A stretch of 64,000 nucleotides of DNA from Sphingopyxis sp. 2PD. Lineage in GTDB: Bacteria > Pseudomonadota > Alphaproteobacteria > Sphingomonadales > Sphingomonadaceae. Of the stretch, positions 18,038 through 27,511 are shown in pieces. The stretch is from the NCBI RefSeq assembly GCF_005503695.1, contig NZ_SCMU01000003.1, positions 62,001 through 126,000 on the forward strand, given 5' to 3'. The notes below the pieces were generated by a model that was not told the DNA's origin, searched no databases, and saw only the letters and a list, made by a program, of their open reading frames with translations. A program made the position numbers and the translations under genes. Within the stretch, counting starts at the first letter, position 1, and the number at the start of each line of letters is the position of its first letter.

Positions 18038-18952
18038 TCAGTTTGGGGCAGCGATGTCCGCTAGCGGGATCGGGAAAATGCGCGAACAAAAGGCGCAATC
18101 GACGACGATGTTGTCGCTCTCGTCGGCCATGTCCCGGCGCTCGGCTTCAGGAAACTGCGCCAGGACGCCCGCGAAATAGCCAGTGCTGCACCGGCAGCCG
18201 CGAGATACGGCGACGCCGGGCTCGACCCGCACCTCATCCTCATGGAACAAGCGCCACGCCAGCGTTTCGAGCGACGTCGCCGGATCGGTCAGTTCATCGT
18301 CCTTGAGCGTCGCGGCGATGGTGCGCGCATGCTCCCATTCGGGATTGTCGTGGCGGACATGGAGCCGGTCGCGACCGACCTCTCCCTCGGGCAGATGCTG
18401 GAGCAGCAGGCCGCCGGCGAGACATCCCGCCTCGGCGTCGTGGCGCGCGGCGAGGCGGATCAGGCTCGAAATCTGCTCCGACTGCTCGAAATAATGCTCC
18501 GCCGCCTCGCCGATCGAGGCGCCTTCGAGCGGGACAATGCCCTGATAACGCTCGGCGGTCGTCGCCTGATCGAAGGTGATCGCGAGGAAGCCCTCACCGA
18601 ACAGCGCGAACAGCGTCGGTTCGGGGCCGACCTCGGCGAGCCGCTCGGCGTCAAACTTCAGATAACCGCGCAGCTCGCCGGCGCGATAGTCGCACACGAG
18701 CAGCTCGACCGGTCCGCCGCCGGTCTGCGCCTGCAACGTCATCTGGCCATTCTCGTCCTTCAGCGTCGAACCGAGCAGCACGGTCAGTACGAGCGCTTCG
18801 GCGAGCAATTTTTCTGCAACCGGCGGGTAATTATGCGCCGCGATGATCGTCCGCAGCGTCGGCCCAAGCCGAACGAGACGCCCGCGCACATGGCGCGCAG
18901 CGATGGTGAACAGCAGCGGCTGGTCAAACCAGGTTTCGATGGTCTCGCTCAC
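18038..18952 (-). CDS. hslO: Hsp33 redox-regulated chaperone
   Basis: This cytoplasmic holdase is activated by oxidation of a zinc centre. The four zinc cysteines are visible as CRC (in SRGCRCSTGY) and CAFC near the C-terminus, within 304 residues. The GTG start at 18950-18952 gives SETIETWFDQPLLFTIAARHVRGR, the normal N-terminus. It lies 10 bp after argF on the same strand, so it is probably the third gene of argD-argF-hslO. The upstream ORF extension overlaps argF and is rejected. Confidence 0.92.
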   Translation of the reverse strand: MSETIETWFDQPLLFTIAARHVRGRLVRLGPTLRTIIAAHNYPPVAEKLLAEALVLTVLLGSTLKDENGQMTLQAQTGGGPVELLVCDYRAGELRGYLKFDAERLAEVGPEPTLFALFGEGFLAITFDQATTAERYQGIVPLEGASIGEAAEHYFEQSEQISSLIRLAARHDAEAGCLAGGLLLQHLPEGEVGRDRLHVRHDNPEWEHARTIAATLKDDELTDPATSLETLAWRLFHEDEVRVEPGVAVSRGCRCSTGYFAGVLAQFPEAERRDMADESDNIVVDCAFCSRIFPIPLADIAAPN

Positions 18953-18962
18953 AATTCCAAAC

Positions 18963-19886
18963 TCACAGCTTGCCCAGCGCCCACAGCAGGATCGACTTTT
19001 GCGCGTGGACACGATTTCCGGCCTCGTCCCAGACGCGCGATTGCGGACCATCGATCACCGCATCGACAACCTCGTCGCCGCGGTGGGCGGGCAGGCAGTG
19101 CAGGAAGATCGCGTCGCCCTTGGCGCCCGCCATCAGCCGTTCGTCGACCTGGAACGGCGCCATCGCGGCGACCTTGTTGTGCGCATGATCCTGCCCCATC
19201 GACACCCATGTGTCGGTCACGACCAGATCGGCACCCGCCACGGCCTCGCGCGCATCGCGCACGATGTCGATCCGCGAGCCGCTGGCGCGCGCGGCTTCGA
19301 CAAAAGCTGGATCGGGTTCATAGCCCTGCGGAACCCCCGCGCGAACGTGGAAGCCGAACAGGCCCGCCGCCTCGATCAGCGAGGACAGCACATTATTGCC
19401 GTCGCCGAGCCACGCGAGCTCCAGCCCCGGCAGTGCCTTGCCCTGCTCGACGATCGTCAGCAGGTCGGCGACGATCTGGCACGGATGCGATAGGTCGGTC
19501 AGGCCGTTGATCACGGGGACGCTCGCATATTCGGCGAGCTCCTCGATCTTGGCATGATCGTCGGTGCGGATCATGATCGCATCGGCGTAGCGCGACAGCA
19601 CCCGCGCCGTGTCGGCGATCGTCTCGCCGCGGCCGAGCTGGCTGGTCCCGGCATCAAGGATCATCGGCACGCCACCGAGCTGGCGGATCGCGATGTCGAA
19701 CGAACAGCGCGTGCGCGTCGAGTTCTTCTCGAACACCATCGCCAGCACATGGTCGGCGAGCGGCTTGTCGCTATCGGGCTTTGCCTTCGGCCAGCCCGCA
19801 CGCGCCGCCTTGCGGTCGATCGCGTCGGACAGCATCGCCGCGACCGCATCCCCGCCCGCGTCGGACAGGTTGAGAAAGTTCCGCAT
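18963..19886 (-). CDS. argF: ornithine carbamoyltransferase
   Basis: This arginine-pathway enzyme joins ornithine and carbamoyl phosphate to make citrulline. Its 307 residues include the carbamoyl-phosphate site STRTRCSF, the segment [14 protein letters not shown] and the catalytic HCLPAHRG. Its ATG overlaps the argD stop as TAATG, consistent with translational coupling. Confidence 0.96.
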   Translation of the reverse strand: MRNFLNLSDAGGDAVAAMLSDAIDRKAARAGWPKAKPDSDKPLADHVLAMVFEKNSTRTRCSFDIAIRQLGGVPMILDAGTSQLGRGETIADTARVLSRYADAIMIRTDDHAKIEELAEYASVPVINGLTDLSHPCQIVADLLTIVEQGKALPGLELAWLGDGNNVLSSLIEAAGLFGFHVRAGVPQGYEPDPAFVEAARASGSRIDIVRDAREAVAGADLVVTDTWVSMGQDHAHNKVAAMAPFQVDERLMAGAKGDAIFLHCLPAHRGDEVVDAVIDGPQSRVWDEAGNRVHAQKSILLWALGKL

Positions 19887-21073
19887 TAGGCTTCGGGCGG
19901 CGTATAGCTCGCCGCGCCTGCCGAAAGCTTCTCGATGAATTCGGCGATGTGATTGTCGTCGATGTTGAGCGGCGGCAGCACGCGAACGACATTTTCGCCC
20001 GCCGCGACGGTCAGCAATCCGTGATTGTCGCGCAGGTGCGCGACGAACGCACGGCTGTCCGACCGGAGCTTGAGCCCGAGCATCAACCCGACGCCGCGCA
20101 CGCTTTCAAAAAGCTGGTCATGGTTGGGAATGAGCTGTTCGAGCGCACCGCGCAGCCGCTCGCCGGTAGCCTTGACCTGCTCGAGGAAGCCCTCTTCGAG
20201 CACCACGTCGAGCACCGCCTGCCCCGCCGCGCAGGCGAGCGGGTTGCCGCCATAGGTCGAACCATGCGTGCCAATGACCATGCCGCGCGCAGCCTTTTCG
20301 GTCGCGAGGCACGCGCCCATCGGGAAGCCGCCGCCAATGCCCTTGGCGCTCGCCATGATGTCGGGGACCACGCCGAAGTGCTCATAGGCATAGAGATGAC
20401 CGGTGCGCGCGACGCCGCACTGCACTTCGTCGAACACCAGCATCAGGTCGCGCTTGTCGCAGATGTCGCGCAGCGCCTGCAGGAACGGTTGCGATGCGGG
20501 GCGGATACCGCCCTCGCCCTGGATCGGCTCGACAAGGAAGCCCGCGGTGTTGTCGTCGACCAGATCGAGCGCGGCGTTGATGTCGTCGAACGGCGCATAG
20601 GCGAAGCCCGGCAGCAGCGGGTCGAAACCCTTGCGCAGCTTTTCCTGATTGGTCGCCGAGATCGTGCCGAGCGTGCGGCCGTGGAAGGCGTTGTTGAAGG
20701 TGATCAGCGTGTGCTTTTCCGCATTGCCCGCGCTCGAATGATAGGCGCGCGCGGTCTTGATCGAACATTCGACCGCTTCGGCGCCCGAATTGGTCAGGAA
20801 CACCGTGTCGGCGAAGGTGTTTTCGACAAGGCGCGCGGCATAGGCCTCGCCCTGCGGGCTGCCGTACAGGTTCGACACATGCATCAGCGTCGCGGCCTGA
20901 TCCTGGATCGCCTTGGTCAGATGGGGATGGCCATGACCGAGCAGGTTCACCGCAATGCCGCTCGCGAAATCGAGATAGCGCTCGCCGCGCTCGCCGATCA
21001 GATACGCGCCCTCGCCGCGAACCGGACGCACACCGCACCGGGGGTATACGGGCATCAGCGGCGTGATCGTCAT
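19886..21073 (-). CDS. argD: acetylornithine aminotransferase
   Basis: This PLP enzyme acts in arginine (and possibly lysine) synthesis. The 395-residue protein shows [18 protein letters not shown], the [12 protein letters not shown] loop, [19 protein letters not shown] and the PLP lysine in [16 protein letters not shown] 21073 is supported by AAAGGTG seven bases upstream, better than the GTG at 21082. A promoter at 21139-21168 and a terminator-like hairpin at 21098-21123 lie just upstream. It heads argD-argF-hslO. Confidence 0.95.
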   Translation of the reverse strand: MTITPLMPVYPRCGVRPVRGEGAYLIGERGERYLDFASGIAVNLLGHGHPHLTKAIQDQAATLMHVSNLYGSPQGEAYAARLVENTFADTVFLTNSGAEAVECSIKTARAYHSSAGNAEKHTLITFNNAFHGRTLGTISATNQEKLRKGFDPLLPGFAYAPFDDINAALDLVDDNTAGFLVEPIQGEGGIRPASQPFLQALRDICDKRDLMLVFDEVQCGVARTGHLYAYEHFGVVPDIMASAKGIGGGFPMGACLATEKAARGMVIGTHGSTYGGNPLACAAGQAVLDVVLEEGFLEQVKATGERLRGALEQLIPNHDQLFESVRGVGLMLGLKLRSDSRAFVAHLRDNHGLLTVAAGENVVRVLPPLNIDDNHIAEFIEKLSAGAASYTPPEA

Positions 21074-21097
21074 GGCAGGCACCTTTCAGTCAAAAGT

Positions 21098-21123
21098 AAA
21101 AAGGCGACCCCGTTCGGGCCGCC
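21098..21123 (-). promoter_or_regulatory. terminator-like hairpin in the argD leader (possible attenuator)
   Basis: Read on the minus strand, GGCGGCCC (21116-21123) pairs with GGGTCGCC (21103-21110) over 8 bp including one G-U pair, with a 5-base loop. It is followed at once by TTTTTACTTTT. It is more stable on the minus than on the plus strand. It sits 25 bp before the argD start and downstream of the candidate promoter, so it cannot serve an upstream gene. Confidence 0.5.
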
Positions 21124-21138
21124 CTTGGTCGGGCCGCC

Positions 21139-21168
21139 CCTATACTGCCGCCGCCCGAGGCGCGTCAA
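21139..21168 (-). promoter_or_regulatory. candidate promoter for argD-argF-hslO
   Basis: The minus strand carries TTGACG (21163-21168), an 18-bp spacer and TATAGG (21139-21144). Transcription would start near 21132, giving a leader of about 59 nt that contains the hairpin at 21098-21123. Confidence 0.5.
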
Positions 21169-21219
21169 CACGGGGCGCTATGTTGCAACTATGACCAAGC
21201 TGCCGCGTTCGCTTGCGTG

Positions 21220-21657
21220 ATGGTCCGCGCTCTCGCCCCGCTGCTGCTCCTGCTCATGCTTGCCGGATGCGACGCGCTGCCGCGCGACGCGTCGGGAACC
21301 AGCGAGAGGATCGTCCGCGACGGCAGGATGCGCGTGGCCATCGCCCCCGGTACGCCTGATGCCGCCGCCGCGCTGTCGCTGCTTCGCGATTATGCCCGGC
21401 AGTATGGCGCGCGACTGACGATCGTGCGGGTCCATGGCGAACATGCGCCGCACTGGCTGGAGGACGGCAAGGTCGATGCCCTCGTCGGCCATTTCGCCAA
21501 AGCCTCGCCGTGGATGGCCGATATTTCGCTGTCGAAGGCGGTCGGACGCCCCGAGCCGGAAGACAGCAAGCGACCTGTCCTGCGCATCGCGCGGCGGAAT
21601 GGCGAGAACGCCCTGATCCTCGCGACCGATCGCGCCGTTGCGGCGATGGCCGAATGA
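21220..21657 (+). CDS. lipoprotein resembling a truncated solute-binding domain
   Basis: The 145-residue product has a signal peptide and lipobox LAGC (LLMLAGCDAL). The mature part, RMRVAIAPGTPDAAAALSLLRDYARQYGARL followed by LEDGKVDALVGHF, resembles the first lobe of family-3 solute-binding proteins, which are normally about 250 residues. The second lobe is largely missing. The stop overlaps the start of a CDF transporter as ATGA. A metal- or ligand-sensing partner is possible, but unproven. Confidence 0.6.
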   Translation: MVRALAPLLLLLMLAGCDALPRDASGTSERIVRDGRMRVAIAPGTPDAAAALSLLRDYARQYGARLTIVRVHGEHAPHWLEDGKVDALVGHFAKASPWMADISLSKAVGRPEPEDSKRPVLRIARRNGENALILATDRAVAAMAE

Positions 21658-22577
21658 GCCTGCATAGCGGCATCCCGCGCGCGATCGCCGCCGACGTCCG
21701 CCGCGGCGAGCGGCTCGAATATTGGACGCTCGGCTGGATGGCGAGTGTTGTCCTTGTCATGTGGCTCGTGATGGGGGCGAGCCAGGCGATGAAGGCGGCG
21801 GTGATCGAGGATGTGCTGAGCCTCGTCCCGGCGGTCGTCTTTCTGCTCTCGGTTCGCTGGGAACGGCGCCGTCCGACCGCCCGCTTCCCTTTCGGCTACC
21901 GCCGCGCAAACAGCCTCGCCTTTCTCGTCGCCGCGACCGCGTTGCTTTCGGTCGGCGGCTTTCTTGCCTATGAGAGCGTGTCGACGCTGATCCGGCAGGA
22001 ACATCCGACCGTCGGCGGGATCACGCTGTTCGGTCACACGATCTGGCTTGGCTGGCTGATGCTTGCCGCGCTTGCCTATTCGGTCATCCCGCCGATCATC
22101 CTCGGGCGGATGAAGCAGCCCATCGCCGAGCGCATCAAGGACAAGGTGCTGCATACCGATGCCCTGATGCAAAAGGCCGACTGGCAGACGGGGCTTGCGG
22201 GAATCGCGGGGATCGTCGGGATCGGACTCGGCTGGTGGTGGGCCGACGCGACGGCCGCGCTGTTCATTTCGCTATCGATCATCAAGGATGCGGTCGGCGC
22301 GCTTAAACAGGCGGTTGCCGAACTGCTCGACGGCACGCCGCGCGCGCTCGACTCCAACGAACTGTCCAACGATGCCAAGCAACTGGTCGCCGCTCTGAAA
22401 GCGCGCTTTGGCAAGATCGACGTCAGACTGCGCGAAACAGGGCGTTATATAGCTGTCGAGGTCGATTGCCTGCCGCCGGACGCCATTCCGACCGCGGCCG
22501 AGCTGATGGGCGACGATCTCGCCTGGCGCCTTGCCAGCCTGAGCTTCCGGCCCGAGCCGGGCGATACCGGCCCCTAG
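21654..22577 (+). CDS. cation diffusion facilitator family transporter
   Basis: The 307-residue inner-membrane protein has about six helices. It shows CDF features in [16 protein letters not shown] (helix 2 region), [17 protein letters not shown] and the [11 protein letters not shown] motif before helix 5. A soluble C-terminal domain contains [14 protein letters not shown]. The family exports Zn2+, Co2+, Fe2+ or Mn2+ by antiport with protons; the metal here cannot be read from sequence. It is coupled by a 4-bp overlap to the preceding lipoprotein. Its stop shares CTAG with the convergent LLM gene. Confidence 0.82.
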   Translation: MSLHSGIPRAIAADVRRGERLEYWTLGWMASVVLVMWLVMGASQAMKAAVIEDVLSLVPAVVFLLSVRWERRRPTARFPFGYRRANSLAFLVAATALLSVGGFLAYESVSTLIRQEHPTVGGITLFGHTIWLGWLMLAALAYSVIPPIILGRMKQPIAERIKDKVLHTDALMQKADWQTGLAGIAGIVGIGLGWWWADATAALFISLSIIKDAVGALKQAVAELLDGTPRALDSNELSNDAKQLVAALKARFGKIDVRLRETGRYIAVEVDCLPPDAIPTAAELMGDDLAWRLASLSFRPEPGDTGP

Positions 22578-23560
22578 AGCACCTTCGCCGCCTCCATCGC
22601 GAGCGCGACCGAATGCTTGCGCGCGTCATGGTCGTACATCGACGAGGCGACGATAATCTCGTCAACGCCGGTGCGCGTCTTGAACGCCTTCAGTCCGGCG
22701 GCGACGTCATCGACGGTCCCGACCGCCGAACATTGCAGCACATGATCGAGGATCGCGCGGGCATTGGGCGGCAGGCTGTCCTTATAGCCCGCCAGCGGGG
22801 GCTTCATCTTGCCCGGGTTGCCGGTGCGCAGCGCAACGAACGCCTGCTGCTGCGACGAGGCGAGCAGTTCGGCCTCCTCGCGCGTGTCGGCGGCAAAGGC
22901 GTTGAAGGCCGCGGCGGCGTAAGGTTCGGCAAGCTGCGCCGACGGCTTGAACTGGCGGCGATAGATGTCAAGTGCCTCGTCGAGCGCGTCGGGCGCGAAA
23001 TGGCTGGCAAAAGCGTAGGGCAGGCCGAGCATCGCGGCGAGCTGCGCGCCGAACAGGCTCGACCCCAGGATCCAGAGCGGCACATTCGTCCCCTCGCCCG
23101 GCACCGCACGGATGCCGAGCCGGTCGTCGCCCGCGAGGAACGCCTGCAACTCGACGACATCCTGCGGAAATTGCCGCTCGTCGCTCGCCAGGTTGCGGCG
23201 CAGCGCGCGCGCGACAATGCCGTCCGAACCCGGCGCGCGGCCAAGCCCCAGGTCCACGCGGCCGGGGAACAGCGCCTCGAGCGTGCCGAACTGCTCGGCG
23301 ATCACCATCGGCGCGTGGTTGGGCAGCATGATCCCGCCCGCCCCGATGCGGATCGTCGACGTCGCCTGCCCGATATGCGCCAGCACGACCGAGGTCGCGG
23401 CGCTCGCAATGCCCGCCATGCCATGATGTTCGGCGACCCAATAGCGTTCATAGCCGAGCGCTTCGGCGTGGCGGGCGAGATCGGCGGCGTTGGCGAGCGA
23501 TTGAGCGATCGTGCCGGTGTCGGTGACGGGCACGAGATCGAGGAAGGAAAGTTTCGTCAT
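22574..23560 (-). CDS. LLM-class flavin-dependent oxidoreductase
   Basis: The 328-residue TIM-barrel protein is a luciferase-like monooxygenase. It has [13 protein letters not shown] at the N-terminus, [41 protein letters not shown] and [11 protein letters not shown], which mark the bacterial luciferase-like (YhbW) subgroup. Its oxidation substrate is unknown. It is convergent with the CDF gene. Confidence 0.88.
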   Translation of the reverse strand: MTKLSFLDLVPVTDTGTIAQSLANAADLARHAEALGYERYWVAEHHGMAGIASAATSVVLAHIGQATSTIRIGAGGIMLPNHAPMVIAEQFGTLEALFPGRVDLGLGRAPGSDGIVARALRRNLASDERQFPQDVVELQAFLAGDDRLGIRAVPGEGTNVPLWILGSSLFGAQLAAMLGLPYAFASHFAPDALDEALDIYRRQFKPSAQLAEPYAAAAFNAFAADTREEAELLASSQQQAFVALRTGNPGKMKPPLAGYKDSLPPNARAILDHVLQCSAVGTVDDVAAGLKAFKTRTGVDEIIVASSMYDHDARKHSVALAMEAAKVL

Positions 23561-23602
23561 GAAACCGATATGCGGTGCTGGGGGGCCGGGTTCAAGGCAT
23601 CA

Positions 23603-23717
23603 TCGTCGCCCCTGCGCAGGCGGGGGCCGCTGGCGGTCTTTCCTGACGTGTCCGAGTAAACCGCCTGCGGCCGTGTCGGAAGGCACGTGACTCCCGGCAC
23701 CCTTCGCGGGGGCGACG
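23603..23717. repeat. intergenic repeat, family D (CGTCGCCCC...GGGGCGACG type)
   Basis: The ends CGTCGCCCCTGCGCAGGCGGGG and the inverted CCTTCGCGGGGGCGACG form a diverged inverted pair about 115 bp long. It has the same design as copies at 43717-43794 and 52671-52748. It lies between the LLM and Lrp genes. Confidence 0.6.
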
Positions 23718-23722
23718 GTATG

Positions 23723-24175
23723 CTACGCCCGCTCGTCCTTGGTGGAGTCCATCACGACATAGGTGCTGATCGAATGCACCTGCGGCAGCACCCCCAGCAC
23801 TTCGGTATGAAAATGCTTGTACGACGCCAGATCGGCGGTCTCGATCCGCAACAGATATTCGATCGCGCCGGTGACATTGTGGCACTCGCGCACCTCGGGC
23901 GCGAGCGACATCGCCGATTCAAAGTCGGACTGCGCCTTTTTGGTGTGGGTCGAAAGCCCGACGGTGACATAGGCGAGGAAGTTCAGCCCCAGCTTCGCCG
24001 GGTCGATCGTGGCGCGATAGCCGGTGATCAACCCGCTGCGTTCCAGTTCCTGCACTCGTCGCAGGCAGGCCGAGGGTGACAGTCCGACGCGATCCGCGAG
24101 GTCGAGGTTCGAGATTCGCCCGTCGCGCGACAGTTCGTGCAATATCTTGCGGCCAATATCATCAATCTTGGTCAT
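23723..24175 (-). CDS. Lrp/AsnC family transcriptional regulator
   Basis: The 150-residue protein has the N-terminal helix-turn-helix (IGRKILHELSRDGRISNLDLADRVGLSPSACLRRVQELE) and a C-terminal RAM/AsnC ligand domain. It is divergent from a LysE-family exporter with 73 bp between them, the usual layout in which the regulator controls amino-acid export. The ligand is unknown. Confidence 0.92.
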   Translation of the reverse strand: MTKIDDIGRKILHELSRDGRISNLDLADRVGLSPSACLRRVQELERSGLITGYRATIDPAKLGLNFLAYVTVGLSTHTKKAQSDFESAMSLAPEVRECHNVTGAIEYLLRIETADLASYKHFHTEVLGVLPQVHSISTYVVMDSTKDERA

Positions 24176-24248
24176 AGATTGTGATTTCTATCGCAAAGCC
24201 GCCAAAGTTTGCAACCCGAAGCGCCGAATTGCAGAATATATTGCGCGG

Positions 24249-24839
24249 ATGAACCAGACCACCCTCGCGGCGCTCTCCGCCTTCGCTCTCGTCTCGTCGA
24301 TCACGCCGGGGCCGAACAATATGATGCTGATGGCGTCGGGCGCCAATTTCGGCCTGCGCCGCACGATACCGCACGCGCTGGGGGTCGGAATCGGCTTCAC
24401 GGTAATGATCATCCTCGTCGGCGTCGGCTTGATGGGGCTGTTCGACCTGTTCCCGGTGCTCAATATCGTGCTCAAAGTGGTGAGCGTTGCCTATCTCTTG
24501 TGGCTCGCGTGGAAGATCGCCAACGCCGCCGCGCCCGACACCGGCGGGACTGCACGCGGCAAACCCATGACGTTCGTGCAGGCGATGCTGTTCCAGTGGG
24601 TGAACCCCAAGGCATGGTCGATGGCGCTCACCGCGATCGCGCTCTACGCGCCCGATCGCAATTTCGTCGCGGTCCTGCTCGTCGCCGTGATCTTTGGCCT
24701 CATCAACCTGCCGTCGACCAGCCTGTGGGCGGTGATGGGCGTATCGCTGCGCGGCTGGCTGTCGAGCCCAGCGCGATTGAAGGCCTTCAACTGGACGATG
24801 GCGGCGTTGCTCGTCGGATCGCTCGCGCTGCTCATTTGA
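24249..24839 (+). CDS. LysE family amino-acid exporter
   Basis: The 196-residue inner-membrane protein has the family signature SITPGPNNMMLMASGANFGLRR and about six helices. Later motifs are VAYLLWLAWKI and FQWVNPKAWSMAL. ATG 24249 gives the family's length; an upstream in-frame ATG would add a non-family N-terminus overlapping the regulator. It probably exports an amino acid or a related small molecule under the divergent Lrp-type regulator. Confidence 0.88.
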   Translation: MNQTTLAALSAFALVSSITPGPNNMMLMASGANFGLRRTIPHALGVGIGFTVMIILVGVGLMGLFDLFPVLNIVLKVVSVAYLLWLAWKIANAAAPDTGGTARGKPMTFVQAMLFQWVNPKAWSMALTAIALYAPDRNFVAVLLVAVIFGLINLPSTSLWAVMGVSLRGWLSSPARLKAFNWTMAALLVGSLALLI

Positions 24840-24906
24840 TGCAATTGCCAGGTTGCGATCCGCAACCTATGCATCGCACTCCCCTCCCCTGACCGGAGAA
24901 AGAGCC

Positions 24907-25923
24907 ATGCAAAGCCGCCGCCTTGGAAAAAGCGCCATCCACGTCTCCGACATCTGCATGGGGACGATGACCTTCGGTAGCCAGACCGACGAGGCGACGG
25001 CTTTCCGGGTGCTCGATCGCTGCTTCGATGCGGGGATCAACTTCTTCGACACCGCTGAAGGCTATCCGGTGCCGCCTGATGTCAAATGGGTCGGCCGCAC
25101 CGAGGAGATCGTCGGGCGCTGGATGAAGACCAAGCCGCGCGATGCGATCATCATGGCGACCAAGGTGTCGGGGCCCAGCCATGTCTGGTTCAAGTCGCCG
25201 TGCCGCAGCGGCATGACCGCGCTCGACCGCAAGAACATTATGCAGGCTATCGACGACAGCCTGACGCGGCTCCAGACCGACTATGTCGACCTTTACCAGA
25301 CGCACTGGCCCGACCATAACGCGCCCTATGACGAAATCATGGACGCGCTCGACGAACTCGTCCGCGTCGGCAAGGTCCGCATCCTCGGCTGCTCGAACGA
25401 GACGAGCTGGGGGCTGATGAAATCGCTTGCCGCATCGGAACGGCTCGGCGCCGCGCGCTATCAGACGATCCAGAATAATTTCAGCCTCAACAACCGGCGC
25501 TTCGAAGACGAGCTGAAACAGGTTTGCCGGCAGGAAGGCGTCAGCCTGATCCCCTATTCGCCGCTCGCCGGCGGGGTACTTTCGGGCAAATATCAGGGCG
25601 GAGCGACGCCCGAGGGTGCGCGCTTCTCGCGCTACCTCGCGATGGAGGGGCGGCAGGCGGCGATGGGCAAGCGCTTCGTCAACGAAAAGAGCCTCGCGGC
25701 GACCGAGCGTTATCTGGCGATCGCGGCCGAAGCGGGGCTGCATCCGGTGACGATGGCGACCGCATGGTCGAAACAGCATGATTTCGTCGCCTCGACGATC
25801 GTCGGGGTCAGCACCTATGAGCAGGTCCAGCCGATCCTCGACGCGATCGACCTTGTGCTCGGCGACGATGTGATGACCGCGCTGCATCAGGTGAGCAAGG
25901 ACATCCTCTATCCGATGGGCTGA
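24907..25923 (+). CDS. aldo/keto reductase
   Basis: The 338-residue NADPH-dependent oxidoreductase has a TIM-barrel. It begins MQSRRLGKSAIHVSDICMG with GGAGAAAG upstream. The catalytic set is FFDTAEGY (Asp, Tyr), a lysine in MATKVSG and the histidine in YQTHWPDH. The C-terminal IPYSPLAGGVLSGKY belongs to the Tas-like branch. A hairpin GGTTGCGATCCGCAACC (24852-24868) lies before it. The substrate is unknown. Confidence 0.9.
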   Translation: MQSRRLGKSAIHVSDICMGTMTFGSQTDEATAFRVLDRCFDAGINFFDTAEGYPVPPDVKWVGRTEEIVGRWMKTKPRDAIIMATKVSGPSHVWFKSPCRSGMTALDRKNIMQAIDDSLTRLQTDYVDLYQTHWPDHNAPYDEIMDALDELVRVGKVRILGCSNETSWGLMKSLAASERLGAARYQTIQNNFSLNNRRFEDELKQVCRQEGVSLIPYSPLAGGVLSGKYQGGATPEGARFSRYLAMEGRQAAMGKRFVNEKSLAATERYLAIAAEAGLHPVTMATAWSKQHDFVASTIVGVSTYEQVQPILDAIDLVLGDDVMTALHQVSKDILYPMG

Positions 25924-25983
25924 GCGGCTTGTGCGCCGCGCCGCGACTGCTAATCTCGCCAACCGTTGAAAAAGGATCCGCCG

Positions 25984-26451
25984 ATGCTCCCCGCCCGCCG
26001 CCCGCTCTTCGCCCTCGCCGCATTTGCCGCTGCGGTTGGCACCGCGCATGCCGCCAACCCGGTGATGTTCCGCGACGCCGGGTGCGGCTGCTGCCTCAAA
26101 TGGCTCGAACAGGTGAAGGCGTCGTTCGGACAGAAGGCGGTGGTCGTCAACTCGAAGGACATGGACGCGATCAAGGACAAGCAGGGCGTGCCGCAGGCGC
26201 TGCGCAGCTGCCACACCGTCTTGGTCGGCGGCTATGTGATCGAAGGCCATGTCCCCGCGAAGGACATCGCCCGCCTGCTCCGCGAAAAGCCCAGGGGCGT
26301 CAAAGGCCTTGCCGTCGCCGGAATGCCGACCGGTTCGCCGGGCATGGAACATGGCAATGTGCGCGAAGCCTATAAGGTGATGACCTTCGGCCCCGCCGGA
26401 CAGCGCGTCTATGCAAGCTATGCGGCGAGCGGCGGCGCCCACGCGCACTGA
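25984..26451 (+). CDS. DUF411 metal-binding periplasmic protein
   Basis: The 155-residue protein has a signal peptide (to GTAHAA), then the DUF411 motif DAGCGCCLKWLEQ, a further cysteine in RSCHTVLVGGYVIEGHVPA and the C-terminal MEHGNVREAYKVMTF. The family is linked to copper and other soft-metal handling. The C-terminus ends GGAHAH, a possible extra metal ligand. ATG 25984 is supported by AAAAAGGA upstream. Confidence 0.85.
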   Translation: MLPARRPLFALAAFAAAVGTAHAANPVMFRDAGCGCCLKWLEQVKASFGQKAVVVNSKDMDAIKDKQGVPQALRSCHTVLVGGYVIEGHVPAKDIARLLREKPRGVKGLAVAGMPTGSPGMEHGNVREAYKVMTFGPAGQRVYASYAASGGAHAH

Positions 26452-26458
26452 CAGGGTT

Positions 26459-26490
26459 TCGTCATCCCGGCGCAGGCCGGGGGACCAAAC
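26459..26490. repeat. single arm of the GTCATCCCGGC repeat
   Basis: TCGTCATCCCGGCGCAGGCC is one arm of the common alphaproteobacterial element seen whole at 62757-62834. No inverted partner is present here. Confidence 0.5.
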
Positions 26491-26493
26491 GCG

Positions 26494-27366
26494 CTAAGCC
26501 AGCTCTGCTTTGAACAATTCCAGCATACGCGCCCACGCTTTTTCGGCTGCGGCCTCGTTGTAGGCGCGGCCATCGGGCGGGCACCAGCCGTGCATCGCGC
26601 CTTCATACACCTCGACCTCGTGCCATTGCTTGCGCGGTTCGAGCACCGCCTTCAGCAGCACTTTCTCGTTCGGGGTTTCCTTGTCGTCATTGTCGGCGAT
26701 CGCGAACAGGTAGCCGGCACTGGTCCCGAGAATCAGCAGATGCGGGCTGTCGGGCTTGTCGGTGCCGACCCCGCCGCCGTGGAAGCTCGCCGCGGCACCG
26801 ACGCGATCGGGACGCAGCGCGGCGGTGTAGATCGTCATCTCCCCGCCCATGCAATAGCCGGTGGTGCCGATCCGCCGCCTGGTATCGACCTCCTTCTGGG
26901 CATCGAGGAAGGCCAGCAGCGCCGCCGCGTCGGTCTCGCCGGTCGCGCGGGTCAACTGTTTGCGATAGCCCATCAGCTTTTCGCGCACTTCAGGGTTGCC
27001 CCAATCATTCGCCGCATCGACGACCGGCGATTTCTGCCAGCGGTAAAAGGGATTGATCGTCAGCACCGCATAGCCCTCGCCCGCCAGCCGGTCGGCCATC
27101 TGGCGAAAGGCGGGACGCAGCCCGCGGATGTCGGGCCACACCAGCACCGCCGGGTGCCTGCCCTGCGCGGGCGCGACGAAATAGGCGTCGCACACGCCGT
27201 CGGCGGTCTTGATCGTGACATCGCGCCCTTTCACCGGCTTCCCCGCGATCGCGCGCGCGGGCAGCGCCGCGATCAGCGCGCCGACGCCCGCCAGCGCGGC
27301 AAAGCTGCGGCGCCCGACGGGCATTCCGGCACGATCGAGATCGGCTTCGGTCTTGTCGGTACACAT
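26494..27366 (-). CDS. dienelactone hydrolase family protein, probably exported by Tat
   Basis: The alpha/beta hydrolase has 290 residues from ATG 27366, which has AAGGAGAG upstream. The N-terminus GRRSFAALAGVGALIAALPARA looks like a twin-arginine signal. The nucleophile cysteine is in GYCMGGEM, and the triad histidine is in GAMHGWCPPD. The family cleaves dienelactones or related esters, but this exported clade has no assigned substrate. Confidence 0.86.
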   Translation of the reverse strand: MCTDKTEADLDRAGMPVGRRSFAALAGVGALIAALPARAIAGKPVKGRDVTIKTADGVCDAYFVAPAQGRHPAVLVWPDIRGLRPAFRQMADRLAGEGYAVLTINPFYRWQKSPVVDAANDWGNPEVREKLMGYRKQLTRATGETDAAALLAFLDAQKEVDTRRRIGTTGYCMGGEMTIYTAALRPDRVGAAASFHGGGVGTDKPDSPHLLILGTSAGYLFAIADNDDKETPNEKVLLKAVLEPRKQWHEVEVYEGAMHGWCPPDGRAYNEAAAEKAWARMLELFKAELA

Positions 27367-27511
27367 GCTGTCTCTCCTTGGGGGCTTGCGGAGAAGTCGC
27401 GGAAAACTGCGCAACTTTACTCGCGATTGCATATTTCGTCCCGCTTTCGGGATCGAGCCAAAGGCAAAGCTAATCCAGCGCGCAATTGTAGGACAGCGCT
27501 TTTTGCTGGCG

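Noticed and set aside
24832-26448. 538-codon open frame on the minus strand
   Set aside because: It lies opposite the aldo/keto reductase and DUF411 genes, whose families are clear. The peptide is Arg/His/Asp-rich with no motif, a typical shadow in GC-rich DNA.
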